A stretch of DNA of 64,000 nucleotides from Mycobacterium sp. ACS1612 (GCF_001667505.1 NZ_LZHZ01000025.1:1-64000), one strand, 5' to 3'; shown: positions 28,027 through 37,055, counted from the first letter of the stretch. The notes: generated by a model not told the origin, from the sequence alone. Numbers and translations are program-made.

Positions 28027-28956
28027 GTGACGGAGCCGGCGTTCACGTTGACCCAGCTCCGATATTTCGCCGCCGCTGCCGAGCATCAGAGCATGACGGC
28101 GGCGGCGAAGGCGTTGATCGTCTCGCAGTCGGCAGTCTCGACCGCGGTCGCGCAACTCGAAAAGGAGTTGGGCGTTCAACTCCTGATCCGCCATCACGCC
28201 CGTGGTCTCACGCTGACCGCGGCCGGTGAGGCATTTCATCGCGAAGTTCGCGGACTGTTGGCACATACCCACGATCTCGCCGAAGCCGCGCGCTCAGCTG
28301 GTGAGTCGCTGACAGGCGCCTTGAGCTTCGGCTGCTTCAGCACGCTCGGCCCGTTCGAGTTGCCGCGCCTGCTGGCCGCCTACGAGGAGCAGCATCCTGG
28401 AGTCGATGTGCAGGTGGTGGAAGCCGAGCACGCGAAGCTGATCCAGTTGCTTCGGCAGGGGCGATGCGAAGTCGCACTGATGTACGGCTACGACCTGGAC
28501 GAGGATCTCGACTACGAAATAGTCAACGAAGTCCGGCCCTACGTTCTGGTGGGAGCCCAGCATCGACTCGCCCGCCGTCGACAAGTGTCGTTGAAAGAGT
28601 TGGCGGACGAACCGATGGTGATCCTGGACCTGCCGAGTACCGCGAACTACATGAGCTCGATCGTGTCCTCGACCGGGCTGGCTCCGCGCATCAAGCACAG
28701 GACGACCGGTTTCGAAACGGCGCGGGCGATGGTCGCTCACGGGCACGGATTCGCGATCCTCAATCAGGTTCCGACACACGACTTGACCTATGACGGCGGA
28801 CAAGTCGTGGCATTGAATATTCGCGACGAGGTCCCCGCGCTCAACATGGTGGCCGTATACATGCGCGGGGTCCGGTTGACGGCCCGAGCGCGGGCGATGG
28901 TTCAGATCTGTCAGGACCACGTCGGAAGGTGGCGAGCATCAACCGGACGCCGCTAG
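28027..28956 (+). CDS. LysR-family transcriptional regulator
   Basis: 309 aa from GTG 28027. The N-terminal winged helix is classical: LTQLRYFAAAAEHQSMTAAAKAL (in parts LTQLRYFAAAAEHQSM and TAAAKALIVSQSAVSTAV) and LGVQLLIRHHARGLTLTAAGE. The substrate-binding half (about 95-300) has GALSFGCFSTLGPFELPRLL and VALMYGYDLDEDL. An ATG at 27988 would add 13 residues and would run through the operator dyad, so GTG is preferred. It probably senses the substrate imported by the permease and controls the divergent permease and the downstream FMO-RidA-DUF1028-M20 operon. Confidence 0.88.
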   Translation: MTEPAFTLTQLRYFAAAAEHQSMTAAAKALIVSQSAVSTAVAQLEKELGVQLLIRHHARGLTLTAAGEAFHREVRGLLAHTHDLAEAARSAGESLTGALSFGCFSTLGPFELPRLLAAYEEQHPGVDVQVVEAEHAKLIQLLRQGRCEVALMYGYDLDEDLDYEIVNEVRPYVLVGAQHRLARRRQVSLKELADEPMVILDLPSTANYMSSIVSSTGLAPRIKHRTTGFETARAMVAHGHGFAILNQVPTHDLTYDGGQVVALNIRDEVPALNMVAVYMRGVRLTARARAMVQICQDHVGRWRASTGRR

Positions 28957-29028
28957 ATCGGTTTTACAGATGTCGTGCATCGAATCTATGCGCTGTACAG
29001 ATGCAGGTGGCGACTGAATCATGGAGCA

Positions 29029-30303
29029 ATGTCGAGCCAGGAGATAGAGGTTCTCGTCGTCGGCGCCGGGCAGGCCGGGATCGCGATGAGCGAGCACCTC
29101 AGCGCGCAGGGCATACCGCACCTGGTGGTCGAACGCGACCGCATTGCCGAGCGGTGGCGCACCTCGCGGTGGGACTCGCTGGTGGCCAACGGCCCCGCAT
29201 GGCACGACCGGTTCCCCGGTCAGGAGTTCAACATCGAACCCGACGCGTTCGCCACGAAGGAGCAAGTCGCGGACTACTTCGTCGCCTACGCAGAGAAGAT
29301 CGACGCGCCGATCCGCACCGGGGTGGAGGTGACGTCGGTGCGAAAGGTCGAAGGCCGCATGGGGTTTCACGCCGAAACCTCCGACGGGGTCATCGAGGCG
29401 CGCTATGTGGTGGCGGCAACCGGAGCATTTCAAAAACCGATCATCCCGAACGTCGTCCCCGACACCGCGCCAGTGCGTCAGATTCACTCCAGCGAGTACC
29501 GCAATCCGCGGCAACTGCCGAACGGCGCCGTCCTGGTCGTCGGAGCGGGTTCGTCGGGAGTGCAGATCGCCGACGAACTCCACGACGCGGGCCGCAAGGT
29601 GTACCTCGCGGTCGGGCCACACGACCGGCCGCCGCGAAGCTATCGCGGTCGCGACTTTTGTTGGTGGCTGGGCGTACTCGGCAAGTGGGACGCATCGGCG
29701 CCGCCGCGCGGCGCGGAGCACGTCACCATCGCGGTCAGCGGCGCACACGGCGGACACACAGTCGACTTTCGTGCTCTCGCGTCCAGCGGCGTCACGCTGC
29801 TCGGCCTCGCCGGCGAATACACCGACGGGATCATGCATTTCGCACCGGACCTTCGGGCCAACATCGAAAAAGGCGACGCGAACTACCTGAACATCCTCGC
29901 CGAGGCCGACGCCTATATCGCCCGAAACGGCCTCGATCTTCCCGAGGAACCGCAGGCTCGCGTTCTGGGCCCGGACCCTGACTGCATGAAAAATCCGATT
30001 CTCGAACTCGACCTCGCCGCCGCCGACGTGCAATCCATCGTGTGGGCAGTCGGTTTCGAAAGTGACTACAGCTGGCTCGAGGTTGACGCATTCGACGAGA
30101 ACGGAAGACCACGCCACCAACGCGGGGTGTCCTGCGAGCCCGGGGTCTATTTCCTCGGGCTACCGTGGCTGTCCCGGCGCGGATCCAGTTTCATCTGGGG
30201 CGTGTGGCACGACGCCCGATACCTCGCCGACCAGATCGCCATTCAGCGCAGCTATCTCCGCTACACCGGTGCCGAACTGGTGGGTCAGGCGGCGGACAAA
30301 TGA
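29029..30303 (+). CDS. Flavin-containing monooxygenase (class B)
   Basis: 424 aa from ATG 29029 with TGGAG upstream. Two Rossmann motifs: FAD site VLVVGAGQAG (8-17) and NADPH site VLVVGAGSSGVQ (about 168-179). Between them lies the FMO fingerprint region RQIHSSEYRNP. C-terminal AVGFESDYSWL and FLGLPWLSRRGSSF complete the family pattern. It uses NADPH and O2 to oxygenate a soft N, S or C centre. It is the first gene of a four-gene unit whose members overlap by 4 bp each, 72 bp after the LysR gene. Confidence 0.88.
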   Translation: MSSQEIEVLVVGAGQAGIAMSEHLSAQGIPHLVVERDRIAERWRTSRWDSLVANGPAWHDRFPGQEFNIEPDAFATKEQVADYFVAYAEKIDAPIRTGVEVTSVRKVEGRMGFHAETSDGVIEARYVVAATGAFQKPIIPNVVPDTAPVRQIHSSEYRNPRQLPNGAVLVVGAGSSGVQIADELHDAGRKVYLAVGPHDRPPRSYRGRDFCWWLGVLGKWDASAPPRGAEHVTIAVSGAHGGHTVDFRALASSGVTLLGLAGEYTDGIMHFAPDLRANIEKGDANYLNILAEADAYIARNGLDLPEEPQARVLGPDPDCMKNPILELDLAAADVQSIVWAVGFESDYSWLEVDAFDENGRPRHQRGVSCEPGVYFLGLPWLSRRGSSFIWGVWHDARYLADQIAIQRSYLRYTGAELVGQAADK

Positions 30304-30743
30304 GTACACCGCGACCGACCACGCACACCCGGATCCGCCCGTTCAACACCAAAGACACCTACCCGGAACAGAACCTCGACAACGACCTGTGCCAAGCCGT
30401 CGTGGCAGGAGGCGTGGTCTACCTGCGCGGCCAGATCGGCCAGGATCTCGATACGCGGGAATCGGTGGGCATCGGTGACGTCGAAGCGCAAGCGGAGAAA
30501 GCGATGAGCAACATCGCGATGCTGCTCGACGAGGCAGGCAGTCGGCTGGAGGACATCGTCAAGGTCACGGTGTATCTCGTCGACATCCGTTACCGCGAAT
30601 CGGTGTACCGCGTGATGGGACGCTGGCTCAAGGGTGTGTATCCGGTGTCGACCGGCGTGGTGGTCGACGCGCTCGCCCGCCCCGAATGGCTGGTGGAAAT
30701 CGACGCCACGGCGGTGATCAGCCAGCAGGACGACGCATCATGA
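30300..30743 (+). CDS. RidA/YjgF-family protein lacking the usual Arg
   Basis: 147 aa, ATG overlapping the FMO stop (ATGA). The Rid fold is clear: VYLRGQIGQDLD at 41-52, AEKAMSNIAMLLDEAGSRLEDIVKVTVYLVDI (start about 66) and the C-terminal WLVEIDATAV. In RidA the loop before the last strands carries Pro-Ala-Arg, the Arg being needed for 2-aminoacrylate deamination; here it reads YPVSTGVVV, with Ser117 at that place. So it is a Rid-family member of another subgroup, more likely a pathway-specific hydrolase or binding trimer (like RutC in context) than a housekeeping RidA. Confidence 0.85.
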   Translation: MSTPRPTTHTRIRPFNTKDTYPEQNLDNDLCQAVVAGGVVYLRGQIGQDLDTRESVGIGDVEAQAEKAMSNIAMLLDEAGSRLEDIVKVTVYLVDIRYRESVYRVMGRWLKGVYPVSTGVVVDALARPEWLVEIDATAVISQQDDAS

Positions 30744-31408
30744 CGTTCTCGCTCGTCGTCCGCGACGGCTCCGCATTCGGCATGGTCATCTGTTCGTCGA
30801 GTCCTGCCGTCGCTTCTCGCTGCGCGCATCTGCGTGCCGGCGTCGGCGCCGTCGCCAGCCAGAACGTCACCAATCCACACCTGGGTGTCGTCGCGCTCGA
30901 CGCACTGGCCGGCGGTGCGAACGCACAATCGGCTCTGGTTGCCGCGGTGGCCGCCGACCCGCACCACGCTCATCGCCAGTTGGTCGTCGTCGGTCGAACC
31001 GGCGGTGCCGGTGTGTACACCGGTGGCAAAGCGCTCGGCACACACCACGCGGCTATCGCGAAAGACGTAGCCGCGGCAGGCAACATGCTCCGCAGCGAGA
31101 ACGTCATCGAGGAGATGCTGGCCGGATACCTCGGTTCGACGGCGCCGACGTTGGAGCGACGATTGCTCGAGAGCCTGATGGCGGCCAGTGCCGCAGGCGG
31201 TGAAGCGGGCCCGGTGCATTCGGCGGGTCTGCAGGTCACCGAGGATGTGCCGTGGCCGGTGACGGACCTGCGAGTGGATTGGCACGATGACCCGGTCGGC
31301 GAACTGCAGCGGTTGTGGGCCATCTGGGAACCCCAGAAGAGCGATTACCGCACCCGCGGCCTCGATCCCACTGTCGCACCGTCCTACGGCGTGCCGGGCG
31401 ACCTATGA
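30740..31408 (+). CDS. DUF1028 family protein (Ntn-hydrolase-like)
   Basis: 222 aa, ATG overlapping the RidA-like stop by 4 bp. The DUF1028 pattern is MTFSLVVRDG, RAGVGAVASQNVTNP (about 31-45), LAGGANAQSALVAAV, RQLVVVGRTGG and GNMLRSENVIEEML (about 115-128). The family is linked to the N-terminal nucleophile hydrolase fold but has no known substrate. Here it is fixed between a Rid-family gene and an M20 amidohydrolase, suggesting hydrolysis of an amide or related bond in the same pathway. Confidence 0.85.
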   Translation: MTFSLVVRDGSAFGMVICSSSPAVASRCAHLRAGVGAVASQNVTNPHLGVVALDALAGGANAQSALVAAVAADPHHAHRQLVVVGRTGGAGVYTGGKALGTHHAAIAKDVAAAGNMLRSENVIEEMLAGYLGSTAPTLERRLLESLMAASAAGGEAGPVHSAGLQVTEDVPWPVTDLRVDWHDDPVGELQRLWAIWEPQKSDYRTRGLDPTVAPSYGVPGDL

Positions 31409-32565
31409 CCGCCACCCTCGAGGACGCCGTCCGCGCGGCATGCGCCAGCACGGCCGAGCGCATCCTCGCACTGTCGCACGATCTGCACGCACACCCCGAA
31501 ATCGCCTGGGAGGAAGTGCGATCGTGCGCGCGGGTCGCCGAAGATCTCGACCATGCCGGTTTCACCGTGGAAGCCGACTACACCGGGCTGCCGACCGCGT
31601 TCGCCGCGCGCCGCGGCACCGGACCGCTGCACCTTGCCGTGTGCGCCGAGTACGACGCGCTCCCCGGTCTAGGACATGCGTGCGGGCACAACATCATCGC
31701 GGCCATCTCGACCGGAAGCGCGATAGCGCTCGGACCGTATGTCGACGACCTCGGGATCACGCTGACCGTCTTCGGCACACCGGCGGAGGAAGGTGGTGGC
31801 GGCAAGATCGAGATGCTCGATCGCGGCGGCTTCACCGGGGTGCACGCCGCGGCGATGCTTCATCCCGGTCCGGTCGACGTCGCGCGCGCCGAGCCGTACG
31901 CGGTGGCGCACAACCACATTCGCTATGACGGGAAGGCCGCGCACGCAGCGGCCTATCCGGATCGGGGTGTCAACGCCGCCGACGCCTTCACCATCGCCCA
32001 GGTCGCGATCGGACTGCTTCGTCAGCAACTCCCCGGCGATGCCCGGGTACACGGGCTGATGACGAACGGAGGGGAGGCGCCCAACGCGATTCCGCAACGC
32101 ACGGAGGGCCGCTGGTATGTGCGGGCCTCTTCGCTGGCCGAACTGGCCGAGCTCGAGGAGCGGGTGAACCGCTGTTTCGCGGCCGGCGCGTTGGCCACCG
32201 GATGCGAACTGACCGTTACGCCGGAGAGCAAGCCGTACGCCGAGTTCTGCAACGATGACGGCCTACTAGCCGCCTACGTCAGCCGGGCCGAACAGCTGGG
32301 TAGGCACTTCACCACCGGGCCGGACTCGTTGATGAATCGCGCGTCCACCGACATGGGCAACGTTTCCCAACAGATTCCGGCAATTCACCCCTATATCGGC
32401 ATCGGATCCTTGCCCGCGGTCAATCATCAACCCGAGTTCGCGGCGGCTGCCGTCACAGCGGCGGCCGATCGCGCAACGGTGGACGGCGCCTGTGCACTTG
32501 CGCTCACGCTTCTCGATGTTGCGTCCGACTCCGGCACCCGAAGCCGGCTCATCGGCGCTGCGTGA
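31405..32565 (+). CDS. M20-family amidohydrolase (AbgB/PM20D2-like)
   Basis: 386 aa, ATG overlapping the DUF1028 stop by 4 bp. The metal site contains HDLHAHPEIAWEE (about 25-37) and VCAEYDALPGLGHACGHN (about 79-96), the form seen in p-aminobenzoyl-glutamate hydrolase subunit B and PM20D2-type enzymes rather than the DxDALP form of hippurate hydrolases. FGTPAEEGGGGKIEML (about 121-136) holds the catalytic Glu pair. The dimerisation insert begins around HNHIRYDGKAAHAA. It hydrolyses an amide bond of a small molecule, probably the last step of this operon. Confidence 0.9.
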   Translation: MTATLEDAVRAACASTAERILALSHDLHAHPEIAWEEVRSCARVAEDLDHAGFTVEADYTGLPTAFAARRGTGPLHLAVCAEYDALPGLGHACGHNIIAAISTGSAIALGPYVDDLGITLTVFGTPAEEGGGGKIEMLDRGGFTGVHAAAMLHPGPVDVARAEPYAVAHNHIRYDGKAAHAAAYPDRGVNAADAFTIAQVAIGLLRQQLPGDARVHGLMTNGGEAPNAIPQRTEGRWYVRASSLAELAELEERVNRCFAAGALATGCELTVTPESKPYAEFCNDDGLLAAYVSRAEQLGRHFTTGPDSLMNRASTDMGNVSQQIPAIHPYIGIGSLPAVNHQPEFAAAAVTAAADRATVDGACALALTLLDVASDSGTRSRLIGAA

Positions 32566-33071
32566 AGAACGCTGGCGAACGGCGCAGCTGTGGTCAAGAC
32601 CTGACTGTGGCGGCTGAACTAAATGTGAACGCTTGTGATCCAGCTAACACCGCGGAGGCCGCGGATCGTTTCCCATGGCGCCGGCGGCTGGGCGGTCACG
32701 CACAGGTGAGGGACGGGTGAGCGCCGGCGCGAAGTTTGCTGGCGTGTCGGGTGTGATCTACGGCTCACTTTCGCCCGCAAACATAAGAAAGCGTTACCGA
32801 AGCGTTGTCGGCAATTGATCTCTAACCGATTGCCAGGGCGACGAATATGCATGTTGACAGGGTGAGTTGGATTGCCGGTCAAACGTAACGACTACATAAC
32901 GAAGAGTTTCCTAAGCGCCGTCTGAGAGGATCGGCGGTATTTCTGCGGATCGACGAAGTCACCCGGCCGTAACACACATTTCCGTCGCTAGACTCGTTTC
33001 AGATCGCGCTGAACAGGCGCTGATAGACGTGAAATCTAGGGCCGGTGCACGCCATACCGGCGGAGGTACCT
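32566..33071. other. Gene-free stretch before the beta-propeller gene
   Basis: About 500 bp, more A/T-rich in its second half. TTGACA occurs at 32854-32859 without a well placed -10. No small gene is supported. It probably carries an extended regulatory region for the beta-propeller gene. Confidence 0.4.
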
Positions 33072-34115
33072 ATGAAGATGGCTAACTTTTTGTTGCCCAA
33101 GGGCATTAGCGAGTCGCATGTGAATGCTGAGTCGATCGAGGACCCGCACGCCGAACTTGTAGGCACGGTCGCGGTTCAGCGCGGCCCGATCGGCGGCATC
33201 GCGACGGGCGACGTCGTCGTCGTCACCAACTACGGCGACGACAGCGTCTCATTCCTCAACCCCCACACCATGGCCGTCGAGAAGACCATCGGCGTCCCCG
33301 GTGAGCCGTTCGGCGTCGTTCTCTCGAACGACCGCGCCTACGTCAGCACCTCGACCGAGAACCACGACATCGTCTCGGTGATCGACACGACCGCCGGGAC
33401 CGTCATCGCGACCTATCCGTTGGCGTTCGGCATCACGGCGCTGGCGATCAGCCCGGACGGTAAGCGGGTCTACGCCGGCAGGACCGCCGATGACCATGTG
33501 GACGTCGCGGTCATCGACACCACCGCCGAGCGGGTGGGCACCATCGACGTCGCGGCGGGCGGGGGCATCGGTATCGACGCTGTCATGGTCGATCCGAGCG
33601 GTAAGCGGCTGTATGTCGCCACCACCGACGTCCGCGGGAGCCAACTCGTCGTCATCGACGCCGAAACCACCCGCGTCGACCGCAAGGTGTCGGTCGGCGC
33701 CCCCATCCGCGACATCGCCTTCGCTGACGGCAGTGTGTACGTCCTGACTTCCGATCGCACCCACGGCGGTGCGATCAGCGTCGTCGACATGTCGAGCAGC
33801 TATGTCACCGACATCATCGAACTGGGCATCGGCGCGCCGACCCAGATGGTGCTTGGACCGGACAAGACCCGTGCCTACGTGGTCGACTACGACCGCGTCG
33901 CGGTAGTCTGCACGCTGTCGCACGACATCGTCACCGATATCACCGTCGGAGCCCGCCCCTCTTGTGTGGCAGTCGATTCCGACGGTGACCGGCTCGTGAT
34001 CGCCGACTACGCGGGCACTGTCAGCGTGTTCGCCGTTGCATCGACGCTGCCGCAGCTGTATTCGCAACTGGTGGCCACCGAGCCGATCGCGCAACTGTTG
34101 CCGGCTGCCGGCTAG
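33072..34115 (+). CDS. YncE-like beta-propeller protein
   Basis: 347 aa from ATG 33072, five nt after GGAGG; ATGs at 33045 and 33078 are less well placed. About seven blades of the YVTN type: VVVTNYGDDSVSFLNPHTM, VSVIDTTAGTVIATYPL, AISPDGKRVYAG, VDPSGKRLYVATT and IADYAGTVSVF. No signal peptide or lipobox is visible. It is likely a protein- or ligand-binding scaffold. From memory, Rv1057 of M. tuberculosis is a stress-induced beta-propeller at the corresponding place; whether regulation is shared is unknown. Confidence 0.82.
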   Translation: MKMANFLLPKGISESHVNAESIEDPHAELVGTVAVQRGPIGGIATGDVVVVTNYGDDSVSFLNPHTMAVEKTIGVPGEPFGVVLSNDRAYVSTSTENHDIVSVIDTTAGTVIATYPLAFGITALAISPDGKRVYAGRTADDHVDVAVIDTTAERVGTIDVAAGGGIGIDAVMVDPSGKRLYVATTDVRGSQLVVIDAETTRVDRKVSVGAPIRDIAFADGSVYVLTSDRTHGGAISVVDMSSSYVTDIIELGIGAPTQMVLGPDKTRAYVVDYDRVAVVCTLSHDIVTDITVGARPSCVAVDSDGDRLVIADYAGTVSVFAVASTLPQLYSQLVATEPIAQLLPAAG

Positions 34116-34145
34116 TCACTCCCTTCGCGAGCGACCGCACGGGGC

Positions 34146-34835
34146 TCAACGCCAGGTGTAGCGGGTCTTTGGTCGCCCGGCCTTGCCGTAGTCGGTCTGC
34201 CGGACGACGGTGCCCTCGTCGGCGAGCCGCTCCAGGTAGCGCCAGGCGGTCACTCTCGACACACCGACCTGTTTGGCCACCGCGTCGGCGGTGATGCCCT
34301 CGGCGGAATCCCTTACGGCGCGGGCGATCTCGTCGTTGGTGCCCGGCGCCGCACCCTTCGGGGCGGCGGATTTGTCGGAGCTGACCCGTAATTCGGCCAG
34401 TGCCCGGTCGACCTCGGCCTGGCTGGCCGCGTCGGTGCCCGCGGGCAGGGCCTCGCGGTAGCGCTGGTAGCGCTCCAACCGGTCGCGGAAGGCCGCGAAG
34501 GTGAACGGCTTCAGCAGATACGCCAACGCGCCGTGGCCGACCGCGGCGCGCACCATCTCCAGGTCGCGTTCGGAGGTGATCGCGATGATGTCGGGCGCGG
34601 GACGCAGCCCAGACAGTCCCGATGCCAGTGCGATGCCGTTCGCGTCGGGCAGCCCGATGTCGAGCAGCACCAGATCGATCGGCGTCTCGGAGGCCACCGC
34701 CTCCGATGCGGCCCGCATGGCATCGCGTGCGGTGTGCGCCACCGCGGCCACCGAAAATCCCTGCAGCCGACCAAGATACGTCCGGTGCGCCTCGGCGATC
34801 AGCGGCTCGTCCTCGACGATCAGGACGCTGATCAC
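34146..34835 (-). CDS. Response regulator, DcuR/DctR (CitB) type
   Basis: 229 aa. Receiver domain 1-120 with acidic pair at VEDEP (8-12), phospho-acceptor Asp59 in VLLDIGLPD and Lys109 in YLLKPF. The C-terminal HTH (about 168-228: ITADAVAKQVGVSRVTAWRYLERL) is of the CitB/DcuR type. Its ATG overlaps the kinase stop by 4 bp. It probably activates C4-dicarboxylate transport; dctA lies 3.6 kb away on the opposite strand. Confidence 0.9.
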   Translation of the reverse strand: MISVLIVEDEPLIAEAHRTYLGRLQGFSVAAVAHTARDAMRAASEAVASETPIDLVLLDIGLPDANGIALASGLSGLRPAPDIIAITSERDLEMVRAAVGHGALAYLLKPFTFAAFRDRLERYQRYREALPAGTDAASQAEVDRALAELRVSSDKSAAPKGAAPGTNDEIARAVRDSAEGITADAVAKQVGVSRVTAWRYLERLADEGTVVRQTDYGKAGRPKTRYTWR

Positions 34836-36382
34836 GATGTCACCGTCACCGTCACCACCGAGCCGTATGTCACGTCGGCACTCAACGTCCCGTGGTGGCG
34901 CTTCACCACTTGCGCCACCAGGGCCAGCCCTAGGCCGTGCTGTTCGGGATCCGAGCCCTTCGTCGAATAGCCGCGCTGCATAGCCTTTTCGAACGTTTCC
35001 GCATTCATGCCTGGCCCGCTGTCGGCCACCCGCATCAGCAGTGTGCCGTTGTGCTGGGCGACGGTCACCTCTACCCAGGGATTGTCGCGGTCGCAGGCGT
35101 CCATTGCGTTGTCGATCAGGTTGCCGAGCACGGTGACCATCTCCTGCGCTGTCAGGGCGAGTTCGTCGGAATTCGACGGCAGATGCGTCTCCTCGGTGAC
35201 GGTCAACTCGATGCCGCGCTCGTCGGCCTGCGCGGTCTTGCCGAGCAGCAGCGCGACCAGGGCGGGCTCACCGACGGCCTCGGACAACCGGTCCACGAGT
35301 TGTTGTGACAGCGCCAATTCATTGGTCGCGAACTTGACCGCTTCGTCGGCCCGGCCCATCTCGACCATCGTGACGATCGTGTGCAGTTTGTTGGCCGCCT
35401 CGTGTGCCTGCGATCGCAGCGAGTCGGTCAGCACCTTCAGCGAGTTGAGTTCGCCTAGGGCGCCCTGCAATTCGGTGCGATCGCGGATGGTGACGACTTC
35501 GGACTCGTTCGGTCCGTCCGTGACAGGGGAGCGGTTGACCACCAGTACCCGATCGTCGGTCACGTGCACCTCGTCACGCGCACCCGGGTTGTAGCTGCGC
35601 AGGAACTGCGGCAGGTCCGCTTGCGCGACGGGGCCGGGCGGCAGCCCGAGCAGCCTGCGGGCTTCGTCGTTGACCAGCGCGACACCGTTGCGGTTCAACA
35701 CGATCAGTCCCTCGGACACCGAATGCAGGATCGCGTCGTGGTGTTCGTACATCACCCGCAGCTCGCCGGGGCGCAGGCCGTGTGTCTGCCGCAACAACCG
35801 GCGCCGGATGGCCCACACCCCCACCAGCGCGATCGCCAGCGCGGCGAGGCTGGCCGCGACGATGATCGGGATCTGCGAGCGCCAGCGGTCGGCCAGGCTC
35901 TGCTGCAGGATGCCCGCCGACACCAGCCCGACGATGCGGCCGGTGCCGTCGCGCACGGGCGCCACCGCGCGGATCGACGGGCCCAGCGTGCCCGTGTACA
36001 CCTCGGTGAACGTTTCGCCGCGCAGCGCGGGTTCGATGGTGCCGATGTATTTCAGGCCGATCTGGGTCGGGTCGGTGTGAGTGAAGCGGGTGCGGTCCGG
36101 CGCCATGATTGTGATGAACGCGATATCGGTGTTCATCCGGACGGCCTCGGTGACGGGCTGCAAAGTCTCGGTCGCTCTTCCCGATTCGATCGCAGTTGCC
36201 GTCGACGGCGAGTCGGCCAGCGCGGTGGCGATGCCGAGCACCTGCTGACGCGCGGCGGCGTCCCCGTCGTTGCGGGCGTCGACCAAAGCCAGCGCACTGC
36301 CGACCAGCACCACCACCGCGATCACCAGGATCTGCAGCGCGATCGCCTGGGTCGCCAGAGACCAGGGCCGCCGTCGGTTCAC
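34832..36382 (-). CDS. Sensor histidine kinase, DcuS/CitA (DctS) type
   Basis: 516 aa. Membrane helix about 12-34, an extracytoplasmic PASp/CACHE sensor (about 35-172; TRFTHTDPTQIGLKYIG is typical of citrate/dicarboxylate sensors), a second helix about 173-196, a cytoplasmic PAS (HSVSEGLIVLNRNG, about 214), the SpoOB-like H-box QAHEAANKLHTI with His at about 327, and a HATPase with GNLIDNAMDACD, DSGPGM and HGLGLALV. It senses an external carboxylate and phosphorylates the adjacent regulator (4-bp overlap). Confidence 0.92.
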   Translation of the reverse strand: MNRRRPWSLATQAIALQILVIAVVVLVGSALALVDARNDGDAAARQQVLGIATALADSPSTATAIESGRATETLQPVTEAVRMNTDIAFITIMAPDRTRFTHTDPTQIGLKYIGTIEPALRGETFTEVYTGTLGPSIRAVAPVRDGTGRIVGLVSAGILQQSLADRWRSQIPIIVAASLAALAIALVGVWAIRRRLLRQTHGLRPGELRVMYEHHDAILHSVSEGLIVLNRNGVALVNDEARRLLGLPPGPVAQADLPQFLRSYNPGARDEVHVTDDRVLVVNRSPVTDGPNESEVVTIRDRTELQGALGELNSLKVLTDSLRSQAHEAANKLHTIVTMVEMGRADEAVKFATNELALSQQLVDRLSEAVGEPALVALLLGKTAQADERGIELTVTEETHLPSNSDELALTAQEMVTVLGNLIDNAMDACDRDNPWVEVTVAQHNGTLLMRVADSGPGMNAETFEKAMQRGYSTKGSDPEQHGLGLALVAQVVKRHHGTLSADVTYGSVVTVTVTS

Positions 36383-36449
36383 GGATTCATCTTCGCCGCC
36401 CGTCGGGCCGATCGCGGAGGATCGGCGCGCGTGGATAGCATCGGCGGCT

Positions 36450-37055
36450 ATGTGGCCACCTCCGCAGCCGCCAGGCTGGTACCCAGATCCTCGAGGTGTG
36501 CCTGGCCAGGCCTATTGGGACGGTACGCAATGGCAGTTCCCGCCACAGCGGCGCTCGGGTTCGCGTTGGACGGTCGCCGCCATCATCTTCGGCGTCATCG
36601 CCGCGGCCGTGGGCCTCCTCTACATGTCAGCGGTCGGCCAAAAGGCCATTCAGAAATCGACATCGAACCAGTCGAGTGAGTCAGCGCCAGCGCCGCAGAA
36701 ACCGGTCGAGGTGCGACTCAACCAGGAAGGCCGCGACGGCAACCTGGCGTTCGTCGTCACTGGCGTCGACACCGCGCAGCGGACCGTCAACGTCCACCTC
36801 ACAGTGAAGAACGCGGGCAACCGCCACGCGGTGTTCTGGACCGACAACCAGCGATTGTGGATCGGCGGGCAGTGGTTCATGCCCGATAAGGCCGCCGCGG
36901 CCAAGGCGGGCACGACGAGTGTGAAACTGGATCCCGGCAAGTCGGCAACCGTCGTGCTGGCGTTTCAAGTGCCGTCGGGGAACGCCGCCGTCGACCACAT
37001 CGAACTGCACGACGCTGCGGTGTCCGCAGGCATCACCGTCGTCGCGCACCCCTAG
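36450..37055 (+). CDS. DUF2510 membrane-anchored protein with DUF4352-like domain
   Basis: 201 aa from ATG 36450; the frame continues upstream through kinase antisense and is discounted. DUF2510 motif PPGWYPDPRG...YWDGTQWQF at 8-29, one membrane segment about 42-62, then an extracytoplasmic beta-sandwich (VVTGVDTAQRTVNVHLTVKN, about 105-124; C-terminal VVLAFQVPSGNAAVDHIEL) like DUF4352/telomeric-repeat-fold lipoprotein domains. TAGCAT ends 8 nt before the ATG, so the transcript may be leaderless. Role unknown. Confidence 0.8.
   Translation: MWPPPQPPGWYPDPRGVPGQAYWDGTQWQFPPQRRSGSRWTVAAIIFGVIAAAVGLLYMSAVGQKAIQKSTSNQSSESAPAPQKPVEVRLNQEGRDGNLAFVVTGVDTAQRTVNVHLTVKNAGNRHAVFWTDNQRLWIGGQWFMPDKAAAAKAGTTSVKLDPGKSATVVLAFQVPSGNAAVDHIELHDAAVSAGITVVAHP

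Noticed and set aside
28939..30120. Minus-strand frame of about 390 codons over the FMO gene
   Set aside because: Antisense shadow; both Rossmann motifs lie on the plus strand.
32854..32859. SigA-type promoter for the beta-propeller gene from TTGACA
   Set aside because: No TANNNT hexamer at 16-19 bp spacing.
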